Shown piece after piece: positions 26,641-39,700 of a DNA stretch of 64,000 nt. Origin of the DNA: Phalacrocorax aristotelis (taxonomy: Eukaryota; Chordata; Aves; Suliformes; Phalacrocoracidae); contig NC_134283.1 of NCBI RefSeq assembly GCF_949628215.1, positions 22,856,975-22,920,974 on the forward strand, given 5' to 3'. The first letter of the stretch is position 1; every line of letters begins with the position of its first letter. The notes beneath the pieces were generated by a model. It was given only the letters and a program-made list of their open reading frames with translations. It searched no databases and was not told the DNA's origin. The translations under genes and the position numbers were made by a program.

Positions 26641-28784
26641 TTGTTTCTTCAGATAATTCTTCCACTGCCTCAATGCTGAGCTTCTCTCTGTCTTAACCAT
26701 CCATCAGCACTTCCAGTCTCCCTGTGCAATTTCTGCAGTAACTGTACAACCCGAGTTCGTTCTCGGGAGAGGGGGAAGATCCCAGGCGGCAGCATGTGGA
26801 GACTTCCCTGATGCCAGTGGGAAGGCCAAGGCGGAGCAGGGAGCCCTGAGCAGCCAGCAGAGATGTCACTAGGAGTGCCAAGGAGGGAGCTGGCTGGCGG
26901 GCGGTCAGAAGGCACAAATCACTAGATTTCCTGGCTCTAATCCAAGCCCTTTACCCCACGTCGCTGCTGTCATGGTGGCAGGTCTCGCCCCCTGCTGGTT
27001 CCAGTCGCACGGGGCGTCCTGGCTGTGCCCCAGGGTTTGGGGGGACAGGGACTGGCTGCTTCCTTTGCCTCTGTCTCAGCCCCTCTCTCTGGTCCCGGCT
27101 TGTCTGAGGAGCTTTGGAAGGTGATGGCATCTGAGACCAACAGGTTTTGAGTATAGTGGGTTGATTATAGTGCTGAACCGTAAACAGGTGTTGTTTGAAG
27201 TCACACAGCGTAACTGGAGGACAAATGTGCCCTGTGTTCCAAGGCTGCCTAGTCAGGAGTAACATCACAGCTCACTACAGGGCTGGGACACCTTCTCCCT
27301 CTTCTCAGAGGAAATGAAAATCAACATTTTTGGAAACTGCAGTTACTTGCTGCCAAGCTCCTCTTTACTCCTGCTTTATGAAGCGCTATAAATTGGGCGC
27401 CCCTGGGTGGGAGAGCAGTGGTGGCACGTGTAGCCTGAGGAAGAAGATGGAGCAGTAATTTATTTAACTGTGGTTTTTCTCCCCATCACTGCTGGGACGG
27501 AGGAGCTGCCTCCTGTAACGGAGTGCTGTGGTCTCCAACATTAAACCCCAGCCACCAGAGTTACTCTCAAGGTATAGACCCTCTCTTTTCCCCACTGGAA
27601 ATTGCTGTACTGTACATAAACCTCTTGTTTGTTTTTAATAAGCTGGATGTTTTTTAAACCTTGGGGGTTTTTTAGACAGCAAAGAGAACAGTTTGACACC
27701 TTTGTACAAAATTGTGTGGGAAACAGTTGCACAGGGAAGATTTTAGAAATTACTATTTTAAAATATTTGCTCAGTTAATGCAAGATTTTTTGGGCTTCCA
27801 AGGCAGCACTGGCTGGTGTCATAGGAGGGAGAGAACTTACTAATGCAACAAGAGGAACATAAAACTTCCTGAATTTCTCCGTTTCAAAGGTTTCTGCATT
27901 GCTGGAAAACCCTTTAGTAATGTTTACCTGACACTGTTTTTTCAGGGTTTGATTGATTTGTCTAATAAAGGTTATTTTCTTTATATGAACCTTGTTCACG
28001 TTGTATCTTGATTTCAGCTTGGGAGGCTGGGCTGCAGAAGAGGAAACAGGCACATTGTTTTGCCTGGGGCATCCAAATACTCAAAATACTGGTGGGAGAC
28101 TGAAATTATGTTATTTTTAATCAGATTGTTGGATGGGATCAAAGCGAGGGTGACTCGCTCGAGTTCACATGCTGAGAAGCGTCACCTGCTCCCCAGAGCT
28201 GCGGAAGTGATTTGCTATCAGAGGAATAGCACAGTGCCACATCTGTACAACGTGCTTAAAACATGAAGTAATCACTCTAGACCTCTGATTATTATCCAAA
28301 TTTTATTGGGCAAATAACAAATCTGTTAGCAGAAAGAGGGGATTCTTTTGTTCATTGTGGATAAATAAAGCCCCAGTGAGGGGCAAGTTTTGGCTCAGCA
28401 TTTTCTAATGCTGGGTGCCAGGGCCTCACCTGATGGCTTATCTGCAGCCCCAGCCAGGAGCAAGACCGATGGGGAACCAGCACAGCCACCCACGGAGGCA
28501 GAGCGGGGCCGCAGCCCTACGGGGGCCTGGGGGCCAGAGCTGCAGCCTTGTGAAAGCAACATCTTCTGCTAAATAAATCCCACGTGTCACTAATAAAGAC
28601 CTAATACGCCCACTCCTCCTGTGCCGAAAGCAGAAGGCTGCTACAAACACACCTGACTAAACAAAGTCCCTGTTAAAAGAAGGCTGAGCAAAAAGACTTT
28701 TCCCTACCCGGTAGATAAGGTGTGTACCCTCCTCACCTGCCACAAGAAAAGGAAAACATTTCAAAAAAGTAGCTGGGACAAATT
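26641..28784. other. Intergenic, between the converging ends of PLEKHG4 and KCTD19
   Basis: The two genes meet tail to tail here. Open frames are short and look random, and I see no exon, RNA gene or mobile element. Confidence 0.6.
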
Positions 28785-28790
28785 TTTATT
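28785..28790 (-). terminator. Polyadenylation signal AATAAA for KCTD19
   Basis: AATAAA on the minus strand only 14 nt beyond the TAA stop, so the 3' UTR would be very short. Confidence 0.6.
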
Positions 28791-28804
28791 AACCTTTTGT
28801 GAAC

Positions 28805-28903
28805 TTATATTTCTAAGGCAAAGTATGAGCCTGATCTAGCAAACCCCCTCTGGATCAGTACGGCAAGGCAGTGGCTGTACTTCCACGCAAAGGGCAGGGT
28901 AAA
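28805..28903 (-). CDS. KCTD19: KCTD19 terminal exon
   Basis: Acceptor gtgctttttcag, 32 codons ([20 protein letters not shown]...FALEI) and TAA. It matches the recalled end of mammalian KCTD19, although that ends slightly further on. The 28904-29241 intron holds nothing I recognise. Confidence 0.88.
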   Translation of the reverse strand, partial: FTLPFAWKYSHCLAVLIQRGFARSGSYFALEI

Positions 28904-31900
28904 CTGAAAAAGCACAAAACCAAGGCTGACGTTAAATCACCCACCTGCAGAACAGCAGCGTCACCCCCTCCTTTCATTTCATCAAAACCCTAGAAGCCCT
29001 CTGCCTGCTCTTCCGCGGGCAATCTAAATTAGCAGCACAGCTTTAAACTTCTGTTAAGACTATACGTGACACCAGTCAATTTGTGCTGTAAAATATCCTT
29101 TCCCCGCGCCCCGCCCCACACCCCCTAACTCACTGTGCAAACAAAATGGGACGGTGAACCAGTTTGGCCAGCAAGCCAACAGCCTTTGGAAGGAAGACAG
29201 GCTCGGCTGTACAGCGTCACCTGGTGGCAAATGCTACTTACTTCCACCCACTGAAGTAGCTCTTCATGAACTTTTCGGTCGCCTTTGAAATACTTTGTGT
29301 TCAGTAAATCGGCAACAAACTCCCTGGGTGTGATCGGCCGAGTCTGAAATAGGGAACAGGATGGGGGTCACATCAACGGGCGGGTGCGTATGCAAGTGCC
29401 CAGCTTCCGCCGGGCAGCCACGCTCACGTTGCAAGTGAAATTACGTTGCAGTGATGCTGGGCGGGGGGGGGGGGGGGGCAGGACATGCCGCGTTTATTTC
29501 TTAATTGCTGCAGGAGCGACAGAGGCTAAACCTCTGCACCACTCCAAGGTTGAGCCTTAATCTCAGACTAAGTCTAGCCTTGGTTGTTAGACTGCCAGAG
29601 GCTGGCTCTCCAGTCTTCTGCTTCAGGGAAGGGGTTACCCTTGGTTTTAAAAAAGGGACCTGGAAAGACTCCCAGCACCCTGCTGCTGCCACGTGCCCAG
29701 CACCGGGCGCTGAGCACCCCATGCTCCCCAGCCCGATCCTGACTGAAGCCATCCCTCAGCCCAGCGCCATGATGCTGGTGGCTCCCACAGCAGCTGGGCA
29801 GTTGGTGGTGAACACGAAGAGCCAAGTTTCTAACTCCCACCAGCCTACACATGACCCAGGGCAGCTGAGCAAGCACGGCTCCTCTGGGCTGATGGGAACA
29901 TGTACCCACCCAAAGCCTGTTCACAAGGGTCCCGACTTTGGCTGTGATTTCTTTGGGATCCTTCTGCCTTGCTGAGTCCAGGGTGACATCGGTCAGGAAA
30001 AAGTGGCACTTCCTGGCGTAGAATAGCTCCTCGAGTGAGAGAGCAAAGCTAACAAAAACTATCTCTACAAGGACCAGTTGAAAGAACACAAATGCATTAA
30101 AAAAATAAGGGCTGTGGTTTCAGCCATCACCATTTCAGTTATCCAGCCTTCAGCCTCTTTAATGCCTTTCCTGCCCAAGGTTTTACTGCAGCTGAGTCCT
30201 GACAGTCAGTGTTCAAACCTGAGTTCAGAGTAAGAGTTTGCCTGGATAAAAACTGATTATAGATTTCAGAGCATTGCATCTTTCCTGGTGCATTACAGAG
30301 CTTCACCAGTAAATAGTCACGGCACCTGCTAGGTTAGGCAGCTGCTGCCCAGCTATTTTGAAGAATTAGATGTAAGCAGTGGTCTGTCTGTGATAACCTC
30401 AGCTACTCAACTACCTGAAAGGAGGCCATAGTGATGTGGGTGTTGGTCTCTTCTCCCACATCACTAGCGATAGGATGAGAAGGAATGGCCTTAAGCTGCA
30501 TTGGGGAGGTTTAGACTGGATATTAGGAAAAATGTCTTTACTGATAGAGTGGTCAGGCATTGGCACAGGCTGCCCAGAGAGGTGGTAGAGTTGCCATCCC
30601 TGGAGGCATTCGAAAAACGTGTGGACTTGGCACTTTGGGACATGGTTTAGGAGGCCTGGTGGTCTTGGGTTGGGGGTTGGACTTGATGATCTTGGAGGTC
30701 TTTTCCAAACTTTATGATTCTATGGTTCTATGATTTTAGTCAGAACTGACAACAAACCATGACAGAGATAATGGATTTCATACTGAAAACTCCGCGGCAA
30801 GATCCTAGAGCTATTTACCATTCCTTACTTTTGGACAGTGCTTGAGTGTTTGGAGCGTCCAGCTGGCTGCCACCTGGCAGCGCGCTATAAAGAACACTCT
30901 CTTCATTGCTTGTGCAAAAGACATCACTGCCTAAAACCAGAGGATGGTCAACTTTAAGGATCAGTCCTGCATTTCTGCAGTCTGCCAGAACAACCTTGGT
31001 TTGTTTGCTGGCCCTTGTTTCTGTAAATGAACACAGATTGAGATTTACAGCAAGGTCTGAGTCAGTAGTAATGGGGTAAACACATTTGTAACTATGACCA
31101 CAAAATTGTCACCTTCTTTTTACAGTCACACCTCGGTCTGTCTTTATTCTGTGTGGTGGTTTGCCAGCTAAGGTGAAACATCACCAGGCAGTAAATGACA
31201 ACCTTTACAGCAAATAATTTGCAGTCTTTGGTATCACATCACAGGTCTTCTCTACGTCCCTCTTTCACATGGAAAATCCAGACAGAGTAATGATTACATA
31301 CTGCTTAACGGAACCCGAGCTTAACTCAGTCTGGGATTCTTTCATGGGATATGAAAGAGGTTTTATTTCTATGAAAATAATAATCTGGCTATAGTAACAA
31401 AAACATCCACAATCATTATTAATATGTTTTGCTTTGCCAACAGTTCTGTGAAAACCTGCCACGTTACCCACGGTGGAAGCAGCACAGGGCAACTCACACC
31501 CTTCTCAGGGTGTCAGAACTAGCCCTGGGCTGAGACTTTCCACTGAGGTTTCTTGAGTTTGCATTTAATAACTTGGCTAAGGAGGCAAATCTTTTTAACT
31601 CCTACACATGCCCGTGGAAACTTCTGTTTTTAGCATAAAAAAATCTTTCAGTCTTTTTGCTAAATTACGGATTTCTGTAACTAACCAGATAACCTAAGCA
31701 GAGCAAACCAGCTTCACTGTTCCTTGCCCAGCTGTAATGGCAGAGGAACAAGGAGACAGTAAAATAACAACTCTTTAATGCTGGTGACTCTAAAAGCAGC
31801 TCCACCTTTTTGGCAAAGACACTTTTAGTATTAAACTCGGCATAGGCAAGCAGTAAAACCAGCCCTTGTTTAGCAGCTGGCAAGCAACTTACTGTCTTTT

Positions 31901-32745
31901 CGATGGAGAAGTTTCATTTGCAAGGTCTTGTCTCTTCCTTCACTGGGAAAACTTTCTACACGCAGAACAAAAAAAGGTTGAGGCTGTCACTGAAATTCAA
32001 CAGCGTGATCAAAGCATCTTAGTTATACAAGGCCTTTAGTTAATTACTCCCATCATTCTTGAAACCAACAACCGCAAAGCAGTCATTTACCTTCTGCCTG
32101 GTCCCCGTTTATATTCTCTGCATTGTTTCCTACTGCAGGAGTAGTTTTTATGGTGCTGAATTGATACGTTCCAGCACTTGGAGTAACCGGCAAACTCAGT
32201 GTGGACACATATTGCACTGGCTGCTTTGCTTCAGCCCTGACTTCGTTTTGGGTAACATGATTGCTTCCTTGAATTCTAAAGTTTATTTTCCCAGGAGAAG
32301 AGGCAATAGGAGCTTTGACACCCCTGTCCTTTTCAGGAACGCTGCACTGAGATATGCTGTGTGTGATACGACCATCAGATGTTCTCACGTGCTGAAAATC
32401 ACACCTCTTGGAGCTTACCACATCCCATTCCTTTATGAGGGAAATTAATTTCTGGATGTGACTTGTTGAGTCTTTACCTTCTACTTTCTTTGCTAAACTG
32501 CTTCTCATTCCTCTCTTCCTTGGAGGGCTTACCAACTGCTTGTAATAGCTGGAGTTTACCAGGCTGTCCAAGGATGCGTCATACCCTCCAAGTATATTCC
32601 TCTGCTTTCTCCCTCTCACCTGTGAAACCATTCTGGAATACTTTGTCTTCTCCCCACAGGTACCTTGCTTTCCCTTCAGATCTTTTATATTACTCCATGT
32701 ATTAATACAGTGTTTACTGGAATCCACAGCTGTACATGAGTACAC
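28805..32745 (-). CDS. KCTD19: KCTD19, BTB/KCTD-family meiotic protein, only the C-terminal part found
   Basis: In mouse, KCTD19 is a testis protein that works with ZFP541 and HDAC1/2 in meiotic chromatin. Coding exons in transcript order: 32745-32091, 31955-31893, 31020-30829, 30064-29910, 29343-29242, 28903-28805. Phases match throughout, giving 421 residues and TAA. Signatures: [14 protein letters not shown] at about 97-110, [55 protein letters not shown] and [12 protein letters not shown] at the end. All resemble the C-terminal half of mammalian KCTD19. The BTB half should lie to the right, but I found none of it before LRRC36. The first exon found opens with GTG directly after an intronic TAG, and its first Met is residue 39. 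Confidence 0.9.
29242..29343 (-). CDS. KCTD19: KCTD19 penultimate exon
   Basis: 34 codons ([20 protein letters not shown]...LLQWVE) between atttcag and GAA|gtaagt, phase 0 on both sides. The FVADLL core matches mammalian KCTD19. Confidence 0.9.
29463..29478. repeat. Poly-G run (16 G)
   Basis: Uninterrupted run of 16 G in the 29344-29909 KCTD19 intron. It could form a quadruplex and is prone to length errors. Confidence 0.9.
29910..30064 (-). CDS. KCTD19: KCTD19 exon
   Basis: Starts with two phase bases, then 51 codons ([20 protein letters not shown]...GTLVNRLW). Donor TGG|gtgggt. Very close to the conserved mammalian block. Confidence 0.92.
30411..30733 (+). mobile_element. CR1 LINE 3' fragment
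   Basis: Carries the classic CR1 end: TGGATATTAGGAAAAATGTC, GGCACAGGCTGCCCAGAG, GTTGGACTTGATGATCTTGG and the terminal ATTCTATGGTTCTATGA. It is 5'-truncated and lies in a KCTD19 intron (30065-30828), on the strand opposite to the gene. Confidence 0.93.
30829..31020 (-). CDS. KCTD19: KCTD19 exon
   Basis: 192 nt (2+63 codons+1) containing [16 protein letters not shown], matching mammalian VILKVTHPPVVGSD. Donor AAAA|gtaagg. Confidence 0.9.
31893..31955 (-). CDS. KCTD19: KCTD19 small exon
   Basis: 63 nt between a gtgtag acceptor and ACA|gtaagt donor, coding [20 protein letters not shown]. The phase fits both neighbours. It is short and poorly conserved, so the call rests on splice sites and phase. 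The intron 31021-31892 holds nothing recognisable. Confidence 0.7.
32091..32745 (-). CDS. KCTD19: KCTD19 large exon, first exon found
   Basis: 655 nt open frame (218 codons plus 1 nt) ending at GAAG|gtaaat. It holds the conserved [16 protein letters not shown] motif. The acceptor is attgtatttttag. The exon is basic and serine-rich and shows no BTB fold. Confidence 0.9.
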
Positions 32746-35700
32746 CTAAAAATACAATGAAATGTTGTTATTTCTAATTTATATGAAACAAAGTGTAAAT
32801 TTTGCCGTTCCTAATAACTGATGTATTTTACTCATTAAAATACAAGCATTTAAGGATTGAGTTCTTATTCCTGGAAAAATGCCTTCTCACTTCCAGGGGG
32901 ATACAGTGCCCTAAGGCACTCCAAACTCTGCCCTGAGAACTCAGCGCTGATGTTATGCTATCCTGAATCACCTCAGTTCCTAGCACTGGATTTTGCTAAA
33001 CCTGAAGATAGACACTGGTGTGGCCAAGGCACACAGGCAGCAGCACCTCGACATCCCCGCTACCACTACAACTAAGATAATTTTTATTATCTGAACTGAC
33101 AGCAGCACATTCTATATGAGAAAGATCGTTTGGCAAGTCAAAGCAAGCTGTGCAACCACTCCACTGTGCTAACACCAGCGTTAAGCTACAGGGTGGAGCA
33201 GTTTGACATCAGCATGTAAATGTGATAGAGGCAGCACCTGCATTTCGCCCTTCTCTAGTAGACTGAAGGCAACTTTCAGCTGCTGGTGCCCAACCAAGGA
33301 CTAAAAGTATTCAAAGACTTGAGCAGAAAGTCCCTTTTCTCCCTTCTGACTTCAAAGACTGTAAAGTTTCCGCAGGACACTATCTTGCCCGAGTGTGCTG
33401 CTTAAGCTTGCTGCTCCTGTCTTTCCTACAAGGGAACCAGGAAAGCTGGCTTCTAGGGCCTCCTTGCCCGGGGAGGTCACAACCCCTACCTCCCATGACC
33501 CAGTGGACTGCCCCAGTTCCCAAGCCACACTGAAGCCTGCACAAAAACACTTCCCACCCTTGGGGACTGGGACTCCCTAAGTAACCGTGACTGCGAATCA
33601 CAAGGCCAAGAGGAGAACCTAAGGGAGTGTAGGCTTATGGGGTTTAGACCAAGCTAACACAGACTAGAGGATCTTGACCTTATGCTTTGGACTGTCTCAC
33701 TTTACAGTGTATGGTCATTGGCTAAAACCAGAAATAAAAGCCCAGCACTCAGGCAGTGCCAAAGCACCCTGCCTTGAAATCCGCTGGGGAATCAAGCGTG
33801 GATCTCCACCTAAATACCTTGTCATAGAATGAGGTCTCTCATGATTTTATGGTATGCGTATTGCTGTTCTCCACTCTCTTTTAATGCTCAAAGCCTGCCT
33901 TTTTAAAATGAAAATTTTAATTTTTTTTAGAGAGAGATTTCAAAGACTCATTTTGTAGATTATTTTGGAAAGCAAAGAAATACTAAATGGTATCACAGAA
34001 TTTAAATTTGGCACTTTTCTAGTTCAGATTGCTTTTAGAAGTGCTTTATGGCAATATAGTCTGAAAACCAAATCTTACTTCTTCTGGGTTTTTGCTGAAC
34101 TCGTGCCCTTCATTCCACGATACAGTACCTAATCTCCTACATGGAAAATAAACTTCATTGTGCAATTCAGTGTTTTGGATTCATAATCTAGAAAATGAAT
34201 AATGACAATGATTACATAACTTTTTCCAGGGACAACAACCAGTCAATCTGTAAAAGGAGCTTCCAGGACTTCCAGTCACCAGTGGATCTGTGTACAGCAT
34301 ATTCATCGTTATGAGTTACTTTTAAACTACTGGGGAATGGAAGGAGTTCACAATTATCACTAGTACACAATACAGGGGCAGCAAAGGACCAGGAGTTTTC
34401 ATCGCCCATCTGTGATGAAAATTTCTGAAATGTGGTGCTGCAGATGCACAGGAAACAAAAGCGAGTTCTTGTCTCTCTTCCAGCACCCACAGAACCTTGA
34501 CCGATGGATTTTTGGAAGCCAAGTCTACCTGACATCAGATTTGGCAATTTCTCTCTTTTTTTGTAAAGAGGTTCTAGACCCTTTGGGGGGCAAGCTATTC
34601 AGCTTCAGGTCACCCATCTACATCATGTTTTCAAAACTTAATTTTAAGCCCACTTAAGAAACACAGCTCCTGACAGCGACTGCCTGAGCTGCACGGCAGT
34701 TTCGGAAAAGGTGAAACAACTCCGGAAGCACTGAGTAGCTGCTGGTCTCTGTCTCCTATAGACAGAGATTTACTAAGATTGCCTACGGAGCTGACTGATG
34801 ATCTAGCAACGAACTCTAGGCACCAATCCCCAATTGTTTTACCTTGACATAGGCCTTTAGTGTATATGATAGAGACGCTGACACCTTCCCTGATGGGAAA
34901 GTACCAGAGAGCAGTGGAAGAGTCTATGTTAGAGTAGCACTAGTCCTTAGCTAAAACCTCCTAGGGAAACCAAAATCCTTGTCATTTACATGCAGAGCAC
35001 TTCAGAGTTCCTCTGACATCCTCCTCTTGCCCTACAGGTATAGGAACATGAGGTTAGGCTCCTGCACTGGAATGGGGAAGTGGGGGAATGACATTTAGGA
35101 TTTCTTCTTCAAAGAGATCTACAACAAAATCCTTGAACTGCTGTCACCATTGGTGGGTACTCGTAGTTGCCACTAGCATGTCCTACCACTGCTCGTGGCA
35201 GTAAGACGAGGTTGGAAATCCTGATGCAACCAGCCCATAGCATTGGCATTTCAGAACCAGCTACAGAGACTCACGATCTTCTGGGATGTTTTTAATGGAT
35301 ATATTTTGACTTTGTAGTGCTTAAATGGCCTGTGAGCAGCCTAAGTAAGAATCCACTCATTTCTAGAGCTCTCTTAGAAAAATACTGAAGAGAAGGGCCC
35401 TGCCAGGTCATCTTCTAAAGTGCTCCGCATTCAGGACTTGAAACGTGTCTGTTCTGTGGACTTTCCAAAAGGCCTACATTTTAACATTTTTGTCCTTCCC
35501 TCCAATGAGCACAGTAGAGAAGAAAACACTAGTGTTTGCAGATTCACAGTTTTCATAAGGCCAAAGAAAACCGCTGTGATGATAAGGCCTCGTCTCCAGT
35601 AACACCAAATGCTGTTTTAATAGCAAAATATCTTTTAGAAAAACATCCAACCTTATTAAAGTTGTCAGCAATGGAGAAGTAAGTCTCTGAGAAAATGTTA

Positions 35701-36326
35701 AGTGATGAATTAATATACGAAAAGTTATGGCTTATTTTCAACATTAATTTGTCTAGATTTAAATTCCAGCCGGTCTCAATCTTTTTCTGTGATCCTGCAC
35801 AAAGATACGCCATTCTACACTCTTCAGTGCTGGTGACTCCTCCAGTGGGTCTGCAGAAACCAGCTGGGGCTTGGCAAAGCTAAGGCTGAGCCAAAGCTAA
35901 TAAATCAGCATGTCCCTGCTCAGTCCAATCTCTCCGTACAATGGTTTCCAGCCTGCATCGAACTATTCTCAATATCTGGCTTTGGGAGGTATCTCAGTTG
36001 CCTTTTACCTTGGTTACCGGAGAGCTAAAGGCTATTCTGTTACTGTTCCAGTACCCAGATAACTGATGAAATAAAATATGGCCCAAAAGACAGTGAAGTT
36101 GCTCATCCTCCAGTGTCTGTGTTTCAGAAGGAAATGAGAAAATTGTGCTCCTTTCAAAGGACAAACACTGCTAGGCGAGATGAACAGACATTATACCACA
36201 GAAAAGAAAAAGAAAGAAGAGAATTTTTATCTACCTGTGTGCATCAGAGTGCTAAAGTGCCTCTAAAAGAGAAGGGATCTGGTACTCCTCTGCTTCTTGG
36301 CAAAATAGAGGCCATTCTCTGTAAGC

Positions 36327-36795
36327 TGTTGCGCTGGTTTTGGCTGAGAAGGGGTTAATTCTCCTCACTGTGGGGGTCGGGGACCTTTCCAGCTTCCCGC
36401 GCTCTGCCGCGTGGCGGCGGGGGCGGCTGGGAGGGGCGGGGCCATGGTGGGGGCGGCTGACCCCGACTGGCCAATGGCAGGTTCATTCCATACCACGTGA
36501 CACCATGACCAGTACATGAAGGGGGGGCAGCCGCGGCTCGGGGCGGTGCCGGGTCGGCGGGCGGTTGTGGCGGGTGCGTTTTTTTTTTGGCGGTTCGTTT
36601 CCCCCCACCCCGGGTTTCGCTCCTCTTGTTGTTTCCCTTTCCATTGCATTTTTGTTGTTGTTGTTTTTAATTTTAATTATTAAACTGTTCTTATCCCAAC
36701 CCACGAGAGTTACCCTTCTGATTCTCTCCCCCATCTCACCGGTGGGGGAGTGACCGAGCGGCTGTGTGGGGCTGAGTTGCCGCTAAACCACGACA
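36327..36795 (-). mobile_element. Solo LTR of an avian endogenous retrovirus
   Basis: TG...CA-bounded 469 bp. Read on the minus strand it starts TGTCGTGGTTTAGCGG and ends AGCCAAAACCAGCGCAACA, ends seen in a widespread bird LTR group. The middle is GC-rich with a CCAAT box (36471-36475), GC boxes and a CACGTG E-box (36494-36499). No internal retroviral genes are present. Flanking pentamers TGTAA sit 2 bp outside each end (36320-36324 and 36798-36802), a possible imperfect target duplication. Confidence 0.8.
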
Positions 36796-39700
36796 GTTGT
36801 AAATAAACTGAACTGTAAAATCACTATAAAAATCTTCTCATGTTATCTTTTCCAAATAGATATTATTAATTTTGGCAGCTCAGGCAGTCACTACATGAAA
36901 TGAAAGATTCATTCACTAAATTGATTTTTCTTTTAACTGACAGACAAATAGCCTATAATTTTCAATATTTAAAAACACCCAAACCAATCTTTTTTCTTCT
37001 GTTTCACATCTGGCATCCAAACAGAGAGGGGAAAAAATATCCGGTTTTTCTTGAAATTGATAGAAATCTTTCCATTGACTACCACTGACTTCCACAGAGT
37101 CTGAATTTTACGCCAGGAATCCCAAAACAGATGACACACTTTTGAAAAGGTGCAACCAAAATAAATGAGCTCCTAAACCAGAGGTGTTCAGCAGCACCCT
37201 CTGAATCTTTGTCAAACTTGCTGTTTTCAATCCTTTTTCTAGCTACTGTCCTACTAACAAAATGAAAACCTCTCTCCATGCTTTTTTTTTCTCCTTTAAT
37301 TAACTGTGGGTATTTATGATAAAACCATATTCTGAGAAGCAGGAATCCTACTGTGCTTTATGACACTCATGTCACTTTTCCCATGTGGAAAATTTGCTGT
37401 GGCATTTTCCATAGGGAATCCCATAAAGAGGGTTTCATGGGTTCAATGAGCTACTAGGAAACTGAACATTCCCAGAAATACTCTTAGCCCTAAGACCTGA
37501 TTATCTCTGCTAGGAAGCTTTTAGCACCATGCTTGGTCCTGCCCAATTTCCCCTCTCTCTGACAATTCCCAGGCATGGTTTGGCCATTCAGATGTTCCTG
37601 GAACTGTCTGCGGTGGACAGGAGGAGTGAAAGCACCACCTCTGGGAGGTTAAAGCGGATCACGAGCAGAAAGGCAGCTGGCCTCAGTGACCAGAAACATT
37701 CCCAGACACACTTAGTTTCCTTGTATAGAGATAACTGTAGTGTCTGACATGCTGCCTATGCCTTTCATGCCAGGTGTGCAAGCAACCAGTGGTTATTATA
37801 TCAAAGAAGTCACTGATGTAACATTTCTATTGACTTTGGGGAAAAGAATGAAGAGACATATGCCTCCTGGAAACAGCTAAATATGCTAAAAATTACCACA
37901 TCAGCTGGTGATCTGTAGTGGATATTCTGCCTGCTATAAACGATCCAACAAACAAGGCCTTCAAGAACTGAAAAGACCAAAAGACCTTCTGATGCCAGGC
38001 AGACCTTTATTGTTGAATGCAAAATTGTAGTGTGTGGTTACATGTAAAACAGAAGGAGGGAAACTGATACAAGAAGTCATAGCATCACAGGGCCAGTTAT
38101 GAGCAACCTCAGGGGCAAATGAAACACATTGAAGGACTATCTTTAAAAGACTGGTGTTCTGAGCCATCTCAATTTCTGATGATTGATAAAACTTAGAGAC
38201 CTAAAAGACTGATATGCATCTGGAGGGACAGTCCCCTCCCCTCTCTAGACAGCCCGTGATCCTCCATTCCTGTGCCACTGCAGTTTTGGAAGATCTGTTT
38301 TTCAGCATTGGAACAGAGATACCAGTAGAGGGGGCAGATGGAGTACTTTTCAGCTGGACTAGCCAGACTCTGCTGTCCCTGCCATATAAAAAGAGAAAAA
38401 TCTGAAGAGGGATGCAATGACCTCCTCAAGAAAAACATTTTCTTTTTTGCTAAATGTGTGCAAACAATGCACCATTCTGTGATATACCCTGCAGTACAAG
38501 TGTCTGGCATATCAATCATTAGAATAAAGGCATATGCACTGAAACAAAAACATGTCTTACTATCTCTAAATCCCAATTAATGATGTTTAGATAGAATCAG
38601 GACTTCAGGACTATTTTTAGTTTTCTTTTAGTTATAGTTTTTCTTTTGAAAAGTCTTAATTCTTTTGGATAATATTTCTACAAAAATCAGAAGACAAATC
38701 CCCATGCTTGCTTCCCCTAGAGCGACCTAATAATATGAAAGAAGCACATGAATTCACTCTGCTTACTTAAATTCAGCTGGCAAAACCAATTTCCCAAGTC
38801 TTAGGAAGTTGAGGACATGCCAAAACATTTGCCCGTCTCCATGGATAAGACTTTGACCATACATGATCCAACAGACTTTCTTGTGATTTGACAGCAGCTC
38901 TGGGTACTACAGACATAAAAATACATTAAGATCAGACTTCTGGTGTTACTTATAGAGAGAAACCAATGCAAACAGGCGTAGTCCTTTCTCAGTAAAAGGA
39001 TTTAACCAGTTCCATCAAGCATATTTATATTATTAGTCAAAAGACATTATTAGCCCAGAAAGTACTTTCTTGGGAAGTCCAAGATTTATCTCCCTCAGGT
39101 ACTTGAACATACTTCCCTTGGTATAAAATGCCCAGACTACATGTGAAGCTCTGTTAATTCCAAGTTTGCAAGTCAAAACCATTCTACAATATCTTCTTAC
39201 TAGAAATATAGATTATAGTCTGGAGAATTATAAATTCTGTCTAGGAAGGGTCATATGAAGGTGATGCAAAGACAATTAACCCATACCTTCAATAAAGTCT
39301 GTAAGTAAGTTTTGTACCAGTTACTTCCTACATAAACTTTCACAATCTAAAGGAGAGAGCATACGGATACTTCCGCTGTCCAGCCTGCGTCTAGAGATGG
39401 AGTAACAAATGGAAAGGTGACAACTAAACTACAAGTAGTAATTATTTTGTTAGAGATATCAAGGTAATATGATATGGGATTTTACATCCAAATAGTGCAA
39501 ATAATTCTTTGAAATAGCGAAGTAATTGAGTGTACTCTATGCACACAGAGCTGGAAGTCTTGTGTTTTGTTTAGGGGTCATAGGCAGCTGCGAGCAAAAG
39601 GCAAGTCAGGATGTAACGGCACAATAGCAGGCACCTTGGTCCCTCCATGCTGCAGCGAAATCACTTCTCCTCGGTAGGTTAAGAAATAATGATAGCAAGA

